Source: CAVUUN01 sp964421755 (GTDB lineage Bacteria > Acidobacteriota > UBA6911 > RPQK01). Taken from it: DNA of 23,476 bases. Below are positions 1-8,123 of this stretch, piece by piece; the stretch's first letter is position 1; every line of letters begins with the position of its first letter. The notes beneath the pieces were generated by a model, which searched no databases, had not been told where the DNA came from, and was given only the letters and a program-made list of their open reading frames with translations. A program made the position numbers and the translations under genes. Location: contig CAYQYP010000304.1 of the NCBI GenBank assembly GCA_964421755.1, positions 1 through 23,476 of the forward strand, written 5' to 3'.

Positions 1-1
1 T

Positions 2-78
<77 letters not shown>

Positions 79-150
79 TCAAAGACAAGTCTATGCTAGT
101 CGAGCGCCCTCCAGATTGTCAAGGTTCCGGAGGGCCCAAAAGGGGCCACG

Positions 151-235
151 GATTTCGGGGACACAAAACTTAATTCCCTTGCAGACGCATGAGTCAGCTA
201 ACTGCTTGGGAATTAAGTATTATGTCCCCGAAATC
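151..235. repeat. 85-bp hairpin repeat (28-bp inverted arms)
   Basis: Arms 151-178 and 208-235 are inverted copies matching at 26 of 28 positions (mismatches opposite 164 and 167), separated by a 29-nt loop. Within the loop 181-184 can pair with 202-205. The arm contains the string TTCGGGGACA. I recall similar GGGGACA/TTAATTCC motifs beside REP-associated (Y1, IS200-like) transposase genes, but no transposase is present here. The element ends 1 nt from the lipoprotein stop codon, so it could act as a transcription barrier or RNA stabiliser between that gene and tRNA-fMet. Confidence 0.8.
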
Positions 236-236
236 T

Positions 237-1127
237 TTACTCGGACAACAGGTTGTCAAGGTCCGGCAACAAGAGTGCCAGGTACTTCGGCAAGGACCTG
301 TTCCTGGTTGCCTTCGGCGCCGCGTCTTTTACGCAGCGGAAGCCGATCCCGTACTGCGACTTCGGGAAGTACGCCTGCCGCGTCCACAGGAACATCCCCT
401 CGCCCTTGCTCGGGTACATGACATACGAACCGCCGCGGACCGCAAAGTAACCGCGCTTGAAGTTCTCGTTACTGGCGATCGGGCTGCCCTTGTACGCCTT
501 GAATTCGTCAGCGGTCCACTCCATGATGTTGCCCATCATGTCGTAGACGCCATAGGCGCTCTTGTCGAATCTCATCTCGCCCACTTCGGTCGTGTTGCCC
601 CGGCCGTTTTCACCGCAGTTGGATTTGCTCCAATCCCACGTGTTGCCCCAAGGGTACGCAAACCCTTCCGGTCCACGGGCCGCCTTCTCCCACTCTGCTT
701 CGGTGGGAAGACGCTTATTCGCCCACTTGGCGTACTCCTTGGCATCGTCCAGCGTGACGTTCGCAACCGGGTAGTTCTCCTTGCCGACGGTGTAGAACTG
801 CCGCCAGTTGCTCTCCGGCTCGAAGTTGGACTGGGTGGTAAATTCAATCCACTGGCCGAAGGTCACTTCGTACACATCGATCTCGAAGGCCGGCAGGTTA
901 ACCTTCTGCTCCGGTGCAGCATAATTGGCGCCTATCGTCTTCTTGCTGCTCCCAAAGGTGAATTCCCCCGCGGGAATCAGTACCATGTCCCCAACTTTCG
1001 GTTTGTCGGGAACCGCGGATTCCATCGCAGCCAGCTCTTCCGCCGTCGGACCCTCCTCTTCCTTGGAACAACCGCCTATGGAAAGAACGAGAACAAGTAA
1101 CGACGCAAACAGTATTCTCTCCCTCAT
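237..1127 (-). CDS. SUMF1/formylglycine-generating-enzyme-like lipoprotein
   Basis: The 296-aa protein starts with a lipoprotein signal peptide (hydrophobic residues 5-18, lipobox IGGC with Cys20), so it is predicted to be a membrane-anchored periplasmic or outer-membrane lipoprotein. The rest is a SUMF1/FGE-sulfatase fold: MVLIPAGEFTFGS, RLPTEAEWEKAARG, FAYPWGN, YGVYDMMGNIMEWT, RGGSY and a final YGIGFRC. Genuine formylglycine-generating enzymes carry a cysteine pair just after RGGSW. Here that segment reads VMYPSKGEGMFLW with no cysteine, so sulfatase activation is unlikely and a structural or binding role is inferred. I chose ATG 1127 over an upstream in-frame start at 1214 because it begins the signal peptide directly. 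A promoter lies about 30 bp upstream. The stop abuts the hairpin repeat. Confidence 0.85.
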   Translation of the reverse strand: MRERILFASLLVLVLSIGGCSKEEEGPTAEELAAMESAVPDKPKVGDMVLIPAGEFTFGSSKKTIGANYAAPEQKVNLPAFEIDVYEVTFGQWIEFTTQSNFEPESNWRQFYTVGKENYPVANVTLDDAKEYAKWANKRLPTEAEWEKAARGPEGFAYPWGNTWDWSKSNCGENGRGNTTEVGEMRFDKSAYGVYDMMGNIMEWTADEFKAYKGSPIASNENFKRGYFAVRGGSYVMYPSKGEGMFLWTRQAYFPKSQYGIGFRCVKDAAPKATRNRSLPKYLALLLPDLDNLLSE

Positions 1128-1158
1128 ATCTGGAATTTTTTCTCCCTTTGTGCCCCTT

Positions 1159-1187
1159 CTTATACCACTGAAGGGGGAATGAGCGAA
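1159..1187 (-). promoter_or_regulatory. Candidate extended -10 promoter of the lipoprotein gene
   Basis: Reading the minus strand, TTCGCT (1187-1182) is followed by a 17-bp spacer and TATAAG (1164-1159). TGG immediately precedes the hexamer, giving a TGn-TATAAG extended -10. Transcription would start near 1152, about 25 nt before ATG 1127. The -35 match is weak (3/6) but extended -10 promoters tolerate this. It may also drive tRNA-fMet downstream. Confidence 0.45.
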
Positions 1188-1250
1188 AGTGGTTTGAGGC
1201 CGAAAGATGCACACCGCGCACTGCTGTCGCCGTCTGCGGTCGATGAGGTC

Positions 1251-2606
1251 CTAATCGGGCGTGGCCGCGCCCCCGAGGTACCTCGAGCGCAGCCAGTCGA
1301 GGGCCTCACGCCGCGTCGAAATCCGGCCCTCCAACTGTTCGTCTTCCAGCGCGTTCAGAATTTCTTTGAAAAGCGGACCGGGCTTCAGTCCAGCCTCCTC
1401 CAGGTCTCTGCCGTTCAAGAGGAGGCGCGGCTTCATCCCCTCCCTCGAGAATTCCTGTAGTTTCCTCAGGGCGAAATCGTAGTTGGTCAGATCGCCATGG
1501 CTGGCCAGGCAATCCAGGCGGTGAAGCTCGAGGTGACGCCCGATGTTCGGTCGTCTCAGGAATCGTTTGAGTGTCGATTCACGCATCTCCCGGATCGGGA
1601 TGAAACGCAGGTGATCCCGCACCAGCTCGATCACCTCGTCCGCCTGGTCGTTCGGCAGCCGCAGACGCCGGCATACAGCCTCCGCGATCTCCGCGCCCCG
1701 GTCCGCATGCCCGTCGAAGCGAATCCGCTCGCGTACCCGCAGGGTCGGTGGCTTCCCGACATCGTGCAGCAGGATGGCCAGCGCGAGCACCCCGTCCAGG
1801 CTTTCAGCCTTCTCGAACATCAGCCGCGTGTGCGCGAAAACGTCACCCTCGGGGTGGAACTCCGGCGGCTGCGGAACTCCACGCATGGCCGCCACCTCCG
1901 GGAGGATAACGCCCAGGATCCCGGTGTCGGCCATCAGGTCAAGCGCCCGGGCCGGGGCACTGCCCGTCAGCATCTTCAGCAGCTCTTCGCGGATCCGTTC
2001 CCAGCTGACCTGGAGCAGAGCAGGCGCCACGGCATGAACCTGCGCGTAAGTCGGCGGATCGATCTCAAAATCAAGCTGGCAGGCAAAGCGCACGGCGCGA
2101 AGTATCCTCAGCTTGTCTTCCTGGAATCGCCCGGCCGGGTCCCCGACCGTCCGGATGAGCCTTCGCTTCAGATCCTGCTCCCCACCGACATAGTCAAGCA
2201 GTTGATCCGACAGCGGTTCCAAGAAAAGAGCATTGACCGTAAAGTCGCGCCGGAGCGCGTCTTCCTTTGCGTCCGAAAACGCGACCGCGGTTGGCCGGCG
2301 ACCATCCGCGTAACCGGAGTCGGTGCGAAAAGTGGCCACTTCGTACTGATGCGCCTGCAGGACCACCACGATGACGCCAAACTGCTTGCCGACAGGGATC
2401 GTCCGCTCGAAAAGAGACTCGATCCGGTCCGGTGGAGCGGAAGTCGCAATATCGATATCCGACACCACGCGCCCAAGGAGCAGATCGCGCACGGCCCCAC
2501 CGGCGAACAGAGCCTCATAGCCCGCCTCGCGCAGTCGGCGAACAATCGCCAGGGCGCCATCCAGAAGCCCGCCAGGGATGAGATGGGGATCGATTTCACG
2601 AAGCAT
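1251..2606 (-). CDS. cca: CCA-adding enzyme / poly(A) polymerase family with HD domain
   Basis: The 451-aa protein is a class II tRNA nucleotidyltransferase, which builds or repairs the 3' CCA end of tRNAs (or adds poly(A) in some paralogs). Visible elements in order: GGAVRD at 36-41 with the catalytic DID at 50-52 (metal-binding carboxylates), RRDFTVNAL near 118-126 (ribose recognition), and the EDKLRILRAVRFA stretch near 162-174 (NTP selection helix). A C-terminal HD phosphohydrolase domain follows, with H257, H280-D281 and H299. HD-containing members often add 2',3'-phosphatase/phosphodiesterase activity. The reading frame stays open upstream to 3419, but homology starts at MLREIDPH (ATG 2604-2606) and the extra sequence is antisense to the gene at 2637. 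It is divergent from that gene with only 30 bp between them. Confidence 0.93.
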   Translation of the reverse strand: MLREIDPHLIPGGLLDGALAIVRRLREAGYEALFAGGAVRDLLLGRVVSDIDIATSAPPDRIESLFERTIPVGKQFGVIVVVLQAHQYEVATFRTDSGYADGRRPTAVAFSDAKEDALRRDFTVNALFLEPLSDQLLDYVGGEQDLKRRLIRTVGDPAGRFQEDKLRILRAVRFACQLDFEIDPPTYAQVHAVAPALLQVSWERIREELLKMLTGSAPARALDLMADTGILGVILPEVAAMRGVPQPPEFHPEGDVFAHTRLMFEKAESLDGVLALAILLHDVGKPPTLRVRERIRFDGHADRGAEIAEAVCRRLRLPNDQADEVIELVRDHLRFIPIREMRESTLKRFLRRPNIGRHLELHRLDCLASHGDLTNYDFALRKLQEFSREGMKPRLLLNGRDLEEAGLKPGPLFKEILNALEDEQLEGRISTRREALDWLRSRYLGGAATPD

Positions 2607-2636
2607 GGTTCGAAAATGGTAGCATAGCTCTCGAAA

Positions 2637-3389
2637 ATGCACAGACTTGCGATCACGGGAGCCGGGTTGCTGGCCATCAGCCTCGTCCTGCTGTTCACCT
2701 TTGACGCGGGGCGTCCAGCCGGACTTGAATCCCTGGTCCCCAGCGACGTCATCGCCGTCGCAGTCATATCGAGTGCCCCGCCCGACCTCGATTTTCTCCG
2801 GGATGTTCGGCTCAAGCAGTGGATCGACATCGACGTCGATTCCCTTCGCTCCAAGATCCCGGCCGATTTCCGCGACGAAATCGGCGCCATGTTCCAGCAG
2901 GACCTGGACACCGCCTGGATTCTGGTCCACGGCCTGGAGAGGCGGGAGGACGCGTGGCGCCCGGAATTCACCCTGGCACTGGTCCCCAAGCCGCTTCACC
3001 AGGAGCTCCTTGAGCTTCGGATCCAGTTGCTTGCCATGCGTCTTTTCAAAGTGCCCGAACTGTCGGTCGCCGAAAAAGATAACCTTCGGATCTATAGAGG
3101 ATCGCGCGACAGTCAGGCGCTTTTCCAGCTTCGGATGCCGGGCGTTCTTCTTGTCTCCAATACCGACCGTGCCCTTACCAAGACCGTGATGAGCTGGAGC
3201 GGGCGGGCTCCTAGCCTGGCCCAGGTCCGCGGATTTCGCAGAGTGCGTTTGCGTCTGCCTGCGAGAGAGGGCTTCTTTCTTTATGTGAACACCGGGCAGA
3301 TCCTCCCTTTGCTGCCTGAATTCGGCTACTCGATGCAGTGGCAGGACGGCGAAGTCGTCGATCAGTTCTATGCGGCACCTCAGTTCTAG
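2637..3389 (+). CDS. Exported/membrane-anchored protein of unknown function (DUF3352-like)
   Basis: I do not recognise a firm function. The 250-aa product begins MHRLAITGAG followed by a hydrophobic stretch (residues 6-22), a signal peptide or single membrane anchor. The segment SLVPSDVIAVAVISSAP, with a later LVSNTDRALTKTVMSW, resembles the start and middle of DUF3352-type periplasmic proteins ('lipid/protein level' domains), but the protein is only about half the usual length. No cysteines or obvious catalytic motifs are seen. The start at 2637 is the first ATG of the open frame, since the nearby ATG at 2616 runs into a stop. No clear ribosome site is visible. It lies 34 bp before the next exported protein and is probably co-transcribed with it. 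Confidence 0.6.
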   Translation: MHRLAITGAGLLAISLVLLFTFDAGRPAGLESLVPSDVIAVAVISSAPPDLDFLRDVRLKQWIDIDVDSLRSKIPADFRDEIGAMFQQDLDTAWILVHGLERREDAWRPEFTLALVPKPLHQELLELRIQLLAMRLFKVPELSVAEKDNLRIYRGSRDSQALFQLRMPGVLLVSNTDRALTKTVMSWSGRAPSLAQVRGFRRVRLRLPAREGFFLYVNTGQILPLLPEFGYSMQWQDGEVVDQFYAAPQF

Positions 3390-3423
3390 GCGGACGTAAC
3401 AAACGGTTGGCAGGCGCATCTAT

Positions 3424-4044
3424 ATGGAAGTGAAGCTGAAGAAGTTCGAAAAAACCGGTATTCTGGCAGCGATTCTGCTCCTCGGGTCATCAACCGCACT
3501 CCTTCCGGTTCGATCATCCGCGGATTCACCTGAAGCCGCAGCCAAGCGTGTCGAAGACGTGCTTACCGAGTTGGAAACTCGCGAGAAGGCAAACCACCGC
3601 GAGTCGCGCACGTATGTGCTCGCCGAGCCGGACATGAATGCCTACCTGGCGTCGGAAATCGCGAAAAGAGAGCGGAAGGACGTGGAGCGCCTGGTCGTGA
3701 AGATGAACGACCAGAATCGTTTCGTTACGTCCCTGACAGTGAACCTCGACAAAGTGGACGTGAAGACAGATTCGATGACCGGGGCCATCTTTCGGGCATT
3801 CCTGCGGGGCACCCAGACGATTGAATTGGACGGGAAACTGACGACCGAGAAGGGCAAGGGAACATACGAGGTGCAGAGCGCCTCGATGAATGGCGTGCCG
3901 CTGCCGTCCACGCTCGTGAACGCGATCATCAGCGCCGTCGGCAAACAGCAGGACCCGCCGTTTGACCCGACCGAACCGTTTGACCTGCCTTACAAGATTC
4001 AGACAATCGAGGTTTCGTCCGGCAAGACAACCATCAAGACCTAA
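3424..4044 (+). CDS. Exported protein of unknown function (LmeA/DUF2993-like appearance)
   Basis: The 206-aa protein has a basic N-terminus and a hydrophobic segment at about residues 11-27, ending in a plausible signal peptidase site (RSSADS). The mature part starts with a charged helical region (AKRVEDVLTELETREKA). A repeated beta pattern follows, and then a proline-rich loop LPSTLVNAIISAVGKQQDPP and a closing strand pair around DLPYKIQTIEVSSGKTTI. That last arrangement resembles tubular lipid-binding (DUF2993/LmeA-type) folds, so a role in envelope lipid handling is possible but only inferred. It follows the DUF3352-like gene by 34 bp. Its stop lies 3 bp before the inverted heptamer repeat at 4048. 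Confidence 0.62.
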   Translation: MEVKLKKFEKTGILAAILLLGSSTALLPVRSSADSPEAAAKRVEDVLTELETREKANHRESRTYVLAEPDMNAYLASEIAKRERKDVERLVVKMNDQNRFVTSLTVNLDKVDVKTDSMTGAIFRAFLRGTQTIELDGKLTTEKGKGTYEVQSASMNGVPLPSTLVNAIISAVGKQQDPPFDPTEPFDLPYKIQTIEVSSGKTTIKT

Positions 4045-4047
4045 ACC

Positions 4048-4176
4048 GATTGCGGATTTCCGATTGCGGATCAGGCGGTCGGCAAGCGATTGATCTACTC
4101 GGCACTCGCTGCCCTGGCGCCTCGGCACTGCTTGCCCGCCTTTCAATCCGAAATCCAAAATCCGAAATCCGCAATC
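4048..4176. repeat. Inverted heptamer-array repeat, copy 1
   Basis: A 129-bp intergenic element. The outermost 13 bp (4048-4060 and 4164-4176) are perfect inverted copies. Each flank is an array with 7-bp period: left GATTGCG, GATTTCC, GATTGCG, GATC (4048-4072); right CAATCCG, AAATCCA, AAATCCG, AAATCCG, CAATC (4144-4176). Further in, GGCGGTCGGCAAGC on the left faces GCTTGCCCGCC on the right, so the whole unit can fold into one long imperfect hairpin. It lies between convergent genes and its last bases form part of the stop codon of the minus-strand gene. Confidence 0.8.
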
Positions 4177-4897
4177 AGGGGGCTAGCCGCAACTGCCCAC
4201 TCCACAGGAGACTTCGCAGATCGCGCGCCTTCAGCTCGAGCGGTTTGCCGGCCAGATCACTGTCGGCAAGCAGGATCTGAAGCGGGTAAGTTTCGCCTCT
4301 TTTCCCCTTCATTTTTAGTTCCCGCCACTGGAGGACCACCTCGATCGTTACGGTAGCGCCTTCTTCGCGAAACGCAAGGCCGGGGGTGGCGCTGGCGACC
4401 TCCAGGCCGCGCGTGCTTTTCATGAGGCGGTACCAGCTGAACGGACCGCGACCGGAAATCCGCGGGGCCATCCAGAGCACGTAGTCGTGCTCGTCCTCGC
4501 GCAATTCCAGCTTGAGATTATCGAAAAAGAGCATCTTGTCACGCCGTTGACGACCGTCGGGGCTGGTCCACACGGCCTCCTGCCGAGCGACCCGCTGGGT
4601 ATCCCAAACGTTGTCGGTCCATCGTACGGCAAGATAGAGCGCCTGCTCGTTCCAGAAGCCCTTGATTTCCAGCCCGGCATCCCCGCTCGGGGCAAACTGC
4701 CCGTTTTGAGATACGCCAGGGGCCCCTGGATTGACAGAGAGCGACGGGATGGCGTCCCATTCTCTTAGAAAGCCATCGACTTGAACGGACTGCCTGCGGT
4801 TGGGGATGTCCCAGCTGACCTGACCGTGCAGCAGTGGTAGAAGACCAAAGCAGACGGCCAGCAGCAACAGAATTCTTCGTTGGATGATCCGGCTCAT
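4175..4897 (-). CDS. Exported CBM9-like (DOMON-fold) domain protein
   Basis: A 240-aa protein with a clear signal peptide (RRILLLLAVCFGLLPLLHG, residues 7-25) and then one beta-sandwich domain. VDGFLREWDAIPSL near 41-54, NEQALYLAVRWTDN near 83-96 and a later VTIEVVLQWREL are typical of family-9 carbohydrate-binding-like domains, which bind sugars or haem. No catalytic domain accompanies it, so the ligand is unknown. It starts 15 bp after frr and is almost certainly the last gene of the translation operon, an unexpected companion. Its TGA stop (4177-4175) lies within the heptamer-array repeat, so insertion of the repeat may have set the present C-terminus. Confidence 0.65.
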   Translation of the reverse strand: MSRIIQRRILLLLAVCFGLLPLLHGQVSWDIPNRRQSVQVDGFLREWDAIPSLSVNPGAPGVSQNGQFAPSGDAGLEIKGFWNEQALYLAVRWTDNVWDTQRVARQEAVWTSPDGRQRRDKMLFFDNLKLELREDEHDYVLWMAPRISGRGPFSWYRLMKSTRGLEVASATPGLAFREEGATVTIEVVLQWRELKMKGKRGETYPLQILLADSDLAGKPLELKARDLRSLLWSGQLRLAP

Positions 4898-4912
4898 GGT
4901 ACCTGCCGCGCC

Positions 4913-5470
4913 TCAGACCTCGAGGATCTCTTTTTCCTTCTGTTGGGCAAGCCCGTCCAGCTTCTCAATGAAGGAATCGGTCAGCTTCTGCGTCTCGTCC
5001 AGCGAGCGGCGCTCATCGTCCTCGGAGATCTGCTTGTCTTTCAAAGCCTTCTTGAGCCTGTCGTTGGCTTCCCGCCGGATTTGCCTGATCGCGGTGCGGT
5101 GCTCTTCCGCGACCTTCCCGAGGTGTTTGGCCAGAGTCTGCCGGCGTTCCTGAGTGAGCGGAGGTATCGGGATCCGGATGATCCGGCCGTCATTGGAGGG
5201 AGTTATGCCCAGATCGGACGCAAGAATGGCTTTCTCGATGGTGTGGAGCTGGGTAGTGTCCCACGGCTGGATGGTGATCAGATTCGGCTCCGGGACGTGC
5301 AGCGTGGAGAGCTGGTTGACCGGCGTCGGCGTCCCGTAATAATCGACCGTGATGTGGTCCAACAGGTTGACCGACGCGCGCCCGGTACGGAGCGAGGCCA
5401 TATCCCGAATCAGGTCTTCGATCGTTTTCTGCATTCGGTTTCTGGAGTCTGCGAGAATCTCTTTGATCAT
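4913..5470 (-). CDS. frr: Ribosome recycling factor
   Basis: The 185-aa product has the usual RRF length and sequence. It opens MIKEILADSRNRMQKTIEDL, followed by LRTGRASVNLLDHITVDYYG (the conserved RTGRA loop leading into domain II), LITIQPWD, ASDLGITPSNDG, and RIPIPPLTQERRQTLAKHLG returning to the three-helix bundle. The C-terminal helix holds the DEERR-like segment DDERRSLDETQKLTD. RRF acts with EF-G to split post-termination ribosomes. The frame is open upstream to 5620, but ATG 5470 begins the conserved sequence. It lies 47 bp after pyrH, the usual neighbour, and 15 bp before the CBM9-like gene. Confidence 0.98.
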   Translation of the reverse strand: MIKEILADSRNRMQKTIEDLIRDMASLRTGRASVNLLDHITVDYYGTPTPVNQLSTLHVPEPNLITIQPWDTTQLHTIEKAILASDLGITPSNDGRIIRIPIPPLTQERRQTLAKHLGKVAEEHRTAIRQIRREANDRLKKALKDKQISEDDERRSLDETQKLTDSFIEKLDGLAQQKEKEILEV

Positions 5471-5517
5471 AGTAGGTTTATGAGAAGAGAAAGCCCAGCT
5501 GGCCGCCCATCGGCCAA

Positions 5518-6285
<768 letters not shown>

Positions 6286-6319
6286 GATTCTCCTGCTCAG
6301 GCACGAAACGCCGAAGGGG

Positions 6320-6922
6320 TTAAGCCAGCTCTTCCCCAACCTTGAAACGGGCGAATCGGCTGACTGAGATATTCTCTTTGATCTTGGCGATCTTGGACTT
6401 GATCAGATCCTGCACGGTGACCTGGGGATCCTTGATGAAAGGCTGTTCGTAAAGAACTACTTCGGAATAGTACTTGTTGAGCTTCCCTTCAACGATCTTA
6501 TTGATCACCTGTTCCGGCTTGCCGGTGCCTTCCGCCTGTTTCTTGTAGATCTGGCGTTCCTTGTCCAGATCGGACTCGGACACCTCTTCCCGGCGGACCC
6601 AGATCGGGTTGGCCGCTGCGATCTGCATCGCGATGTCCCGCACCAGCTCCTGGAATTCGTCGGTGCGCGCGACAAAGTCCGTTTCGCAGTTGACCTCAAC
6701 GAGGACACCGAGTCGTCCGCCGGCATGAATATACGAAGAGACGAGTCCTTCCTTGGTTGTCCGCCCGGCTTTCTTTTCGGCGGCCGCAAGGCCCCGCTCG
6801 CGCAGCAGTGAAATGGCGCGCGTGACGTCACCATCGGTCTCCGAGAGGACCTTCTTGCATTCCATCATTCCCGCGCCGGTTTTTTCGCGCAGTTCTTTCA
6901 CCTGTTCGGCAGTTATAGCCAT
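6320..6922 (-). CDS. tsf: Elongation factor Ts (short form)
   Basis: EF-Ts is the guanine-nucleotide exchange factor that regenerates EF-Tu-GTP. At 200 aa this is the compact form, comparable to Thermus EF-Ts and about 80 residues shorter than the E. coli protein. The N-terminal UBA-like module is clear (VKELREKTGAGMMECKKVL, then GDVTRAISLLRERGLA). The EF-Tu contact motif TDFVAR follows NCE in the core domain, and the C-terminus VSRFARFKVGEELA is standard. ATG 6922 has GGAG about 9 bp upstream. The frame extends to 7150 only as low-complexity antisense of rpsB. It is 31 bp after rpsB and 34 bp before pyrH. Confidence 0.97.
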   Translation of the reverse strand: MAITAEQVKELREKTGAGMMECKKVLSETDGDVTRAISLLRERGLAAAEKKAGRTTKEGLVSSYIHAGGRLGVLVEVNCETDFVARTDEFQELVRDIAMQIAAANPIWVRREEVSESDLDKERQIYKKQAEGTGKPEQVINKIVEGKLNKYYSEVVLYEQPFIKDPQVTVQDLIKSKIAKIKENISVSRFARFKVGEELA

Positions 6923-6953
6923 GAATCTTCTCCTACTGCTGTTCCGCGGGAGG

Positions 6954-8099
6954 CTACTGCTTGGACTCCGTTTCACCGTCGCCAGGCTGTTCGGCTTTGG
7001 CGTCGGCGGAGGCCGCGGGCTCATTTTCCTGGGGCACTTCGACAGCCGGCTCGGCCGCGTGCTCCTTCGCCTTATGTTGTGGGCTCGGGCTTTTCTTACG
7101 AGCGACCTTCTTGACTTCGGGACCGGGGACCTGCTCGCCCTTGGACGCATCGGCCTTCAAATCGGCCGCCTTCTCTTCGGCAGCATCTGCGGTCCGGGCC
7201 ACGACCTCTTCCTCGGCGAGGACGACGTTTTCGGCCTGGTTCACGATCTGCTTGGTTTCCGCTGTGTCGCCGCGGATAACCGTCTCTTGGGCGGGGGCAG
7301 CGGCTTGCTGGCTGCGCCGGGCCGCTTCTTTGGCTTCCTTGGCGGCTTTACGAGCGGCGGATTCCTTGGCAGCCCGGTCCTCGGCTTCTTTGGTCTCCTG
7401 CTCCATTTTCGCCTGGTACGTGCCACGGCCGGCGATCACCGCGTCGGCGATCGTCGAGGCAAACAGGCGGACGGCGCGAAGGGCATCGTCGTTGCCGGGA
7501 ATGACGTAGTCAATCCGGTCCGGATCGCAATTGGTATCGACGATCGCGATGACCGGGATTCCCAACTTGGCCGCCTCCAGGACTGCGATGGCTTCCTTGT
7601 TCGAGTCGACCACGAAAATGGCGCCCGGGAGCCGGGTCATATCTCGAATACCGCGAAGGTTCTTCTCGAGCTTCTTGCGTTCCCGCTCGAGCCGCGCTAC
7701 TTCCTTCTTCGACAGTTTCTCGTAGAAACCGGTGCTGCGCATTTCCTCCAGTTCTTTGTACCGCTTCAGGCTGTTTTGCACAGTCGTGAAGTTGGTCAGC
7801 AAACCGCCGAGCCAGCGGTTGTTGACGAAGTACATGCCGCAACGGGTTGCTTCCTCTTCGATCGACTCCTGAGCCTGTCGCTTGGTGCCGACGAAAAGGA
7901 TCTCTTTGCCCTGGGAAGCAGCGTCGGCCACGAACTGGACGGCATCCTTGAACAGCTTCAGGGTTTTCTGGAGATCAATGATGTAGATCCCGTTCCGTTC
8001 TCCGAAGATGTACTCCTTCATCTTCGGGTTCCAACGACGGGTCTGGTGTCCGAAGTGGACACCAGCTTCCAACAGCTGTTTTATCGAAATCGCAGTCAA
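6954..8099 (-). CDS. rpsB: 30S ribosomal protein S2 with long C-terminal extension
   Basis: Residues 1-225 are ordinary S2: LLEAGVHFGHQTRRWNPKM, YIIDLQKTL, FVGTKRQAQ, NNRWLGGLLTNF, RLPGAIFVVDSNKE, AIVDTNCDPD and VIPGNDDALRAVRL. About 155 residues then follow that are not part of the normal protein. They are rich in Ala, Glu, Lys and Pro, with a coiled-coil-like start (KEAEDRAAKESAARKAAKEA) and an acidic end. The extension is likely disordered. The start is TTG at 8099-8097, supported by a perfect AGGAGG 5 bp upstream, and no ATG alternative fits. It lies 24 bp after rpsI and 31 bp before tsf. Confidence 0.97.
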   Translation of the reverse strand: MTAISIKQLLEAGVHFGHQTRRWNPKMKEYIFGERNGIYIIDLQKTLKLFKDAVQFVADAASQGKEILFVGTKRQAQESIEEEATRCGMYFVNNRWLGGLLTNFTTVQNSLKRYKELEEMRSTGFYEKLSKKEVARLERERKKLEKNLRGIRDMTRLPGAIFVVDSNKEAIAVLEAAKLGIPVIAIVDTNCDPDRIDYVIPGNDDALRAVRLFASTIADAVIAGRGTYQAKMEQETKEAEDRAAKESAARKAAKEAKEAARRSQQAAAPAQETVIRGDTAETKQIVNQAENVVLAEEEVVARTADAAEEKAADLKADASKGEQVPGPEVKKVARKKSPSPQHKAKEHAAEPAVEVPQENEPAASADAKAEQPGDGETESKQ

Positions 8100-8104
8100 A
8101 CGAT

Positions 8105-8110
8105 CCTCCT
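8105..8110 (-). promoter_or_regulatory. Consensus ribosome binding site deciding the TTG start of rpsB
   Basis: On the minus strand AGGAGG is followed by a 5-bp spacer and TTG, and the next codons read TAISIKQLLEAGVHFGHQ, the conserved S2 start. The strong site compensates for the weak start codon. Confidence 0.85.
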
Positions 8111-8123
8111 GGTAACCTGTCTG

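Noticed and set aside
1497..2627. 376-aa plus-strand open frame
   Set aside because: Antisense shadow of the CCA-adding enzyme, with no signal, domain or ribosome site.
2607..3419. N-terminal extension of the CCA-adding enzyme by 271 residues
   Set aside because: The extension is antisense to an exported-protein gene with a signal peptide, has no recognisable domain, and conserved sequence begins at the ATG at 2604-2606.
4144..4176. CRISPR-like array
   Set aside because: Repeat units are 7 bp with no spacers, and arms are inverted; no cas genes are present.
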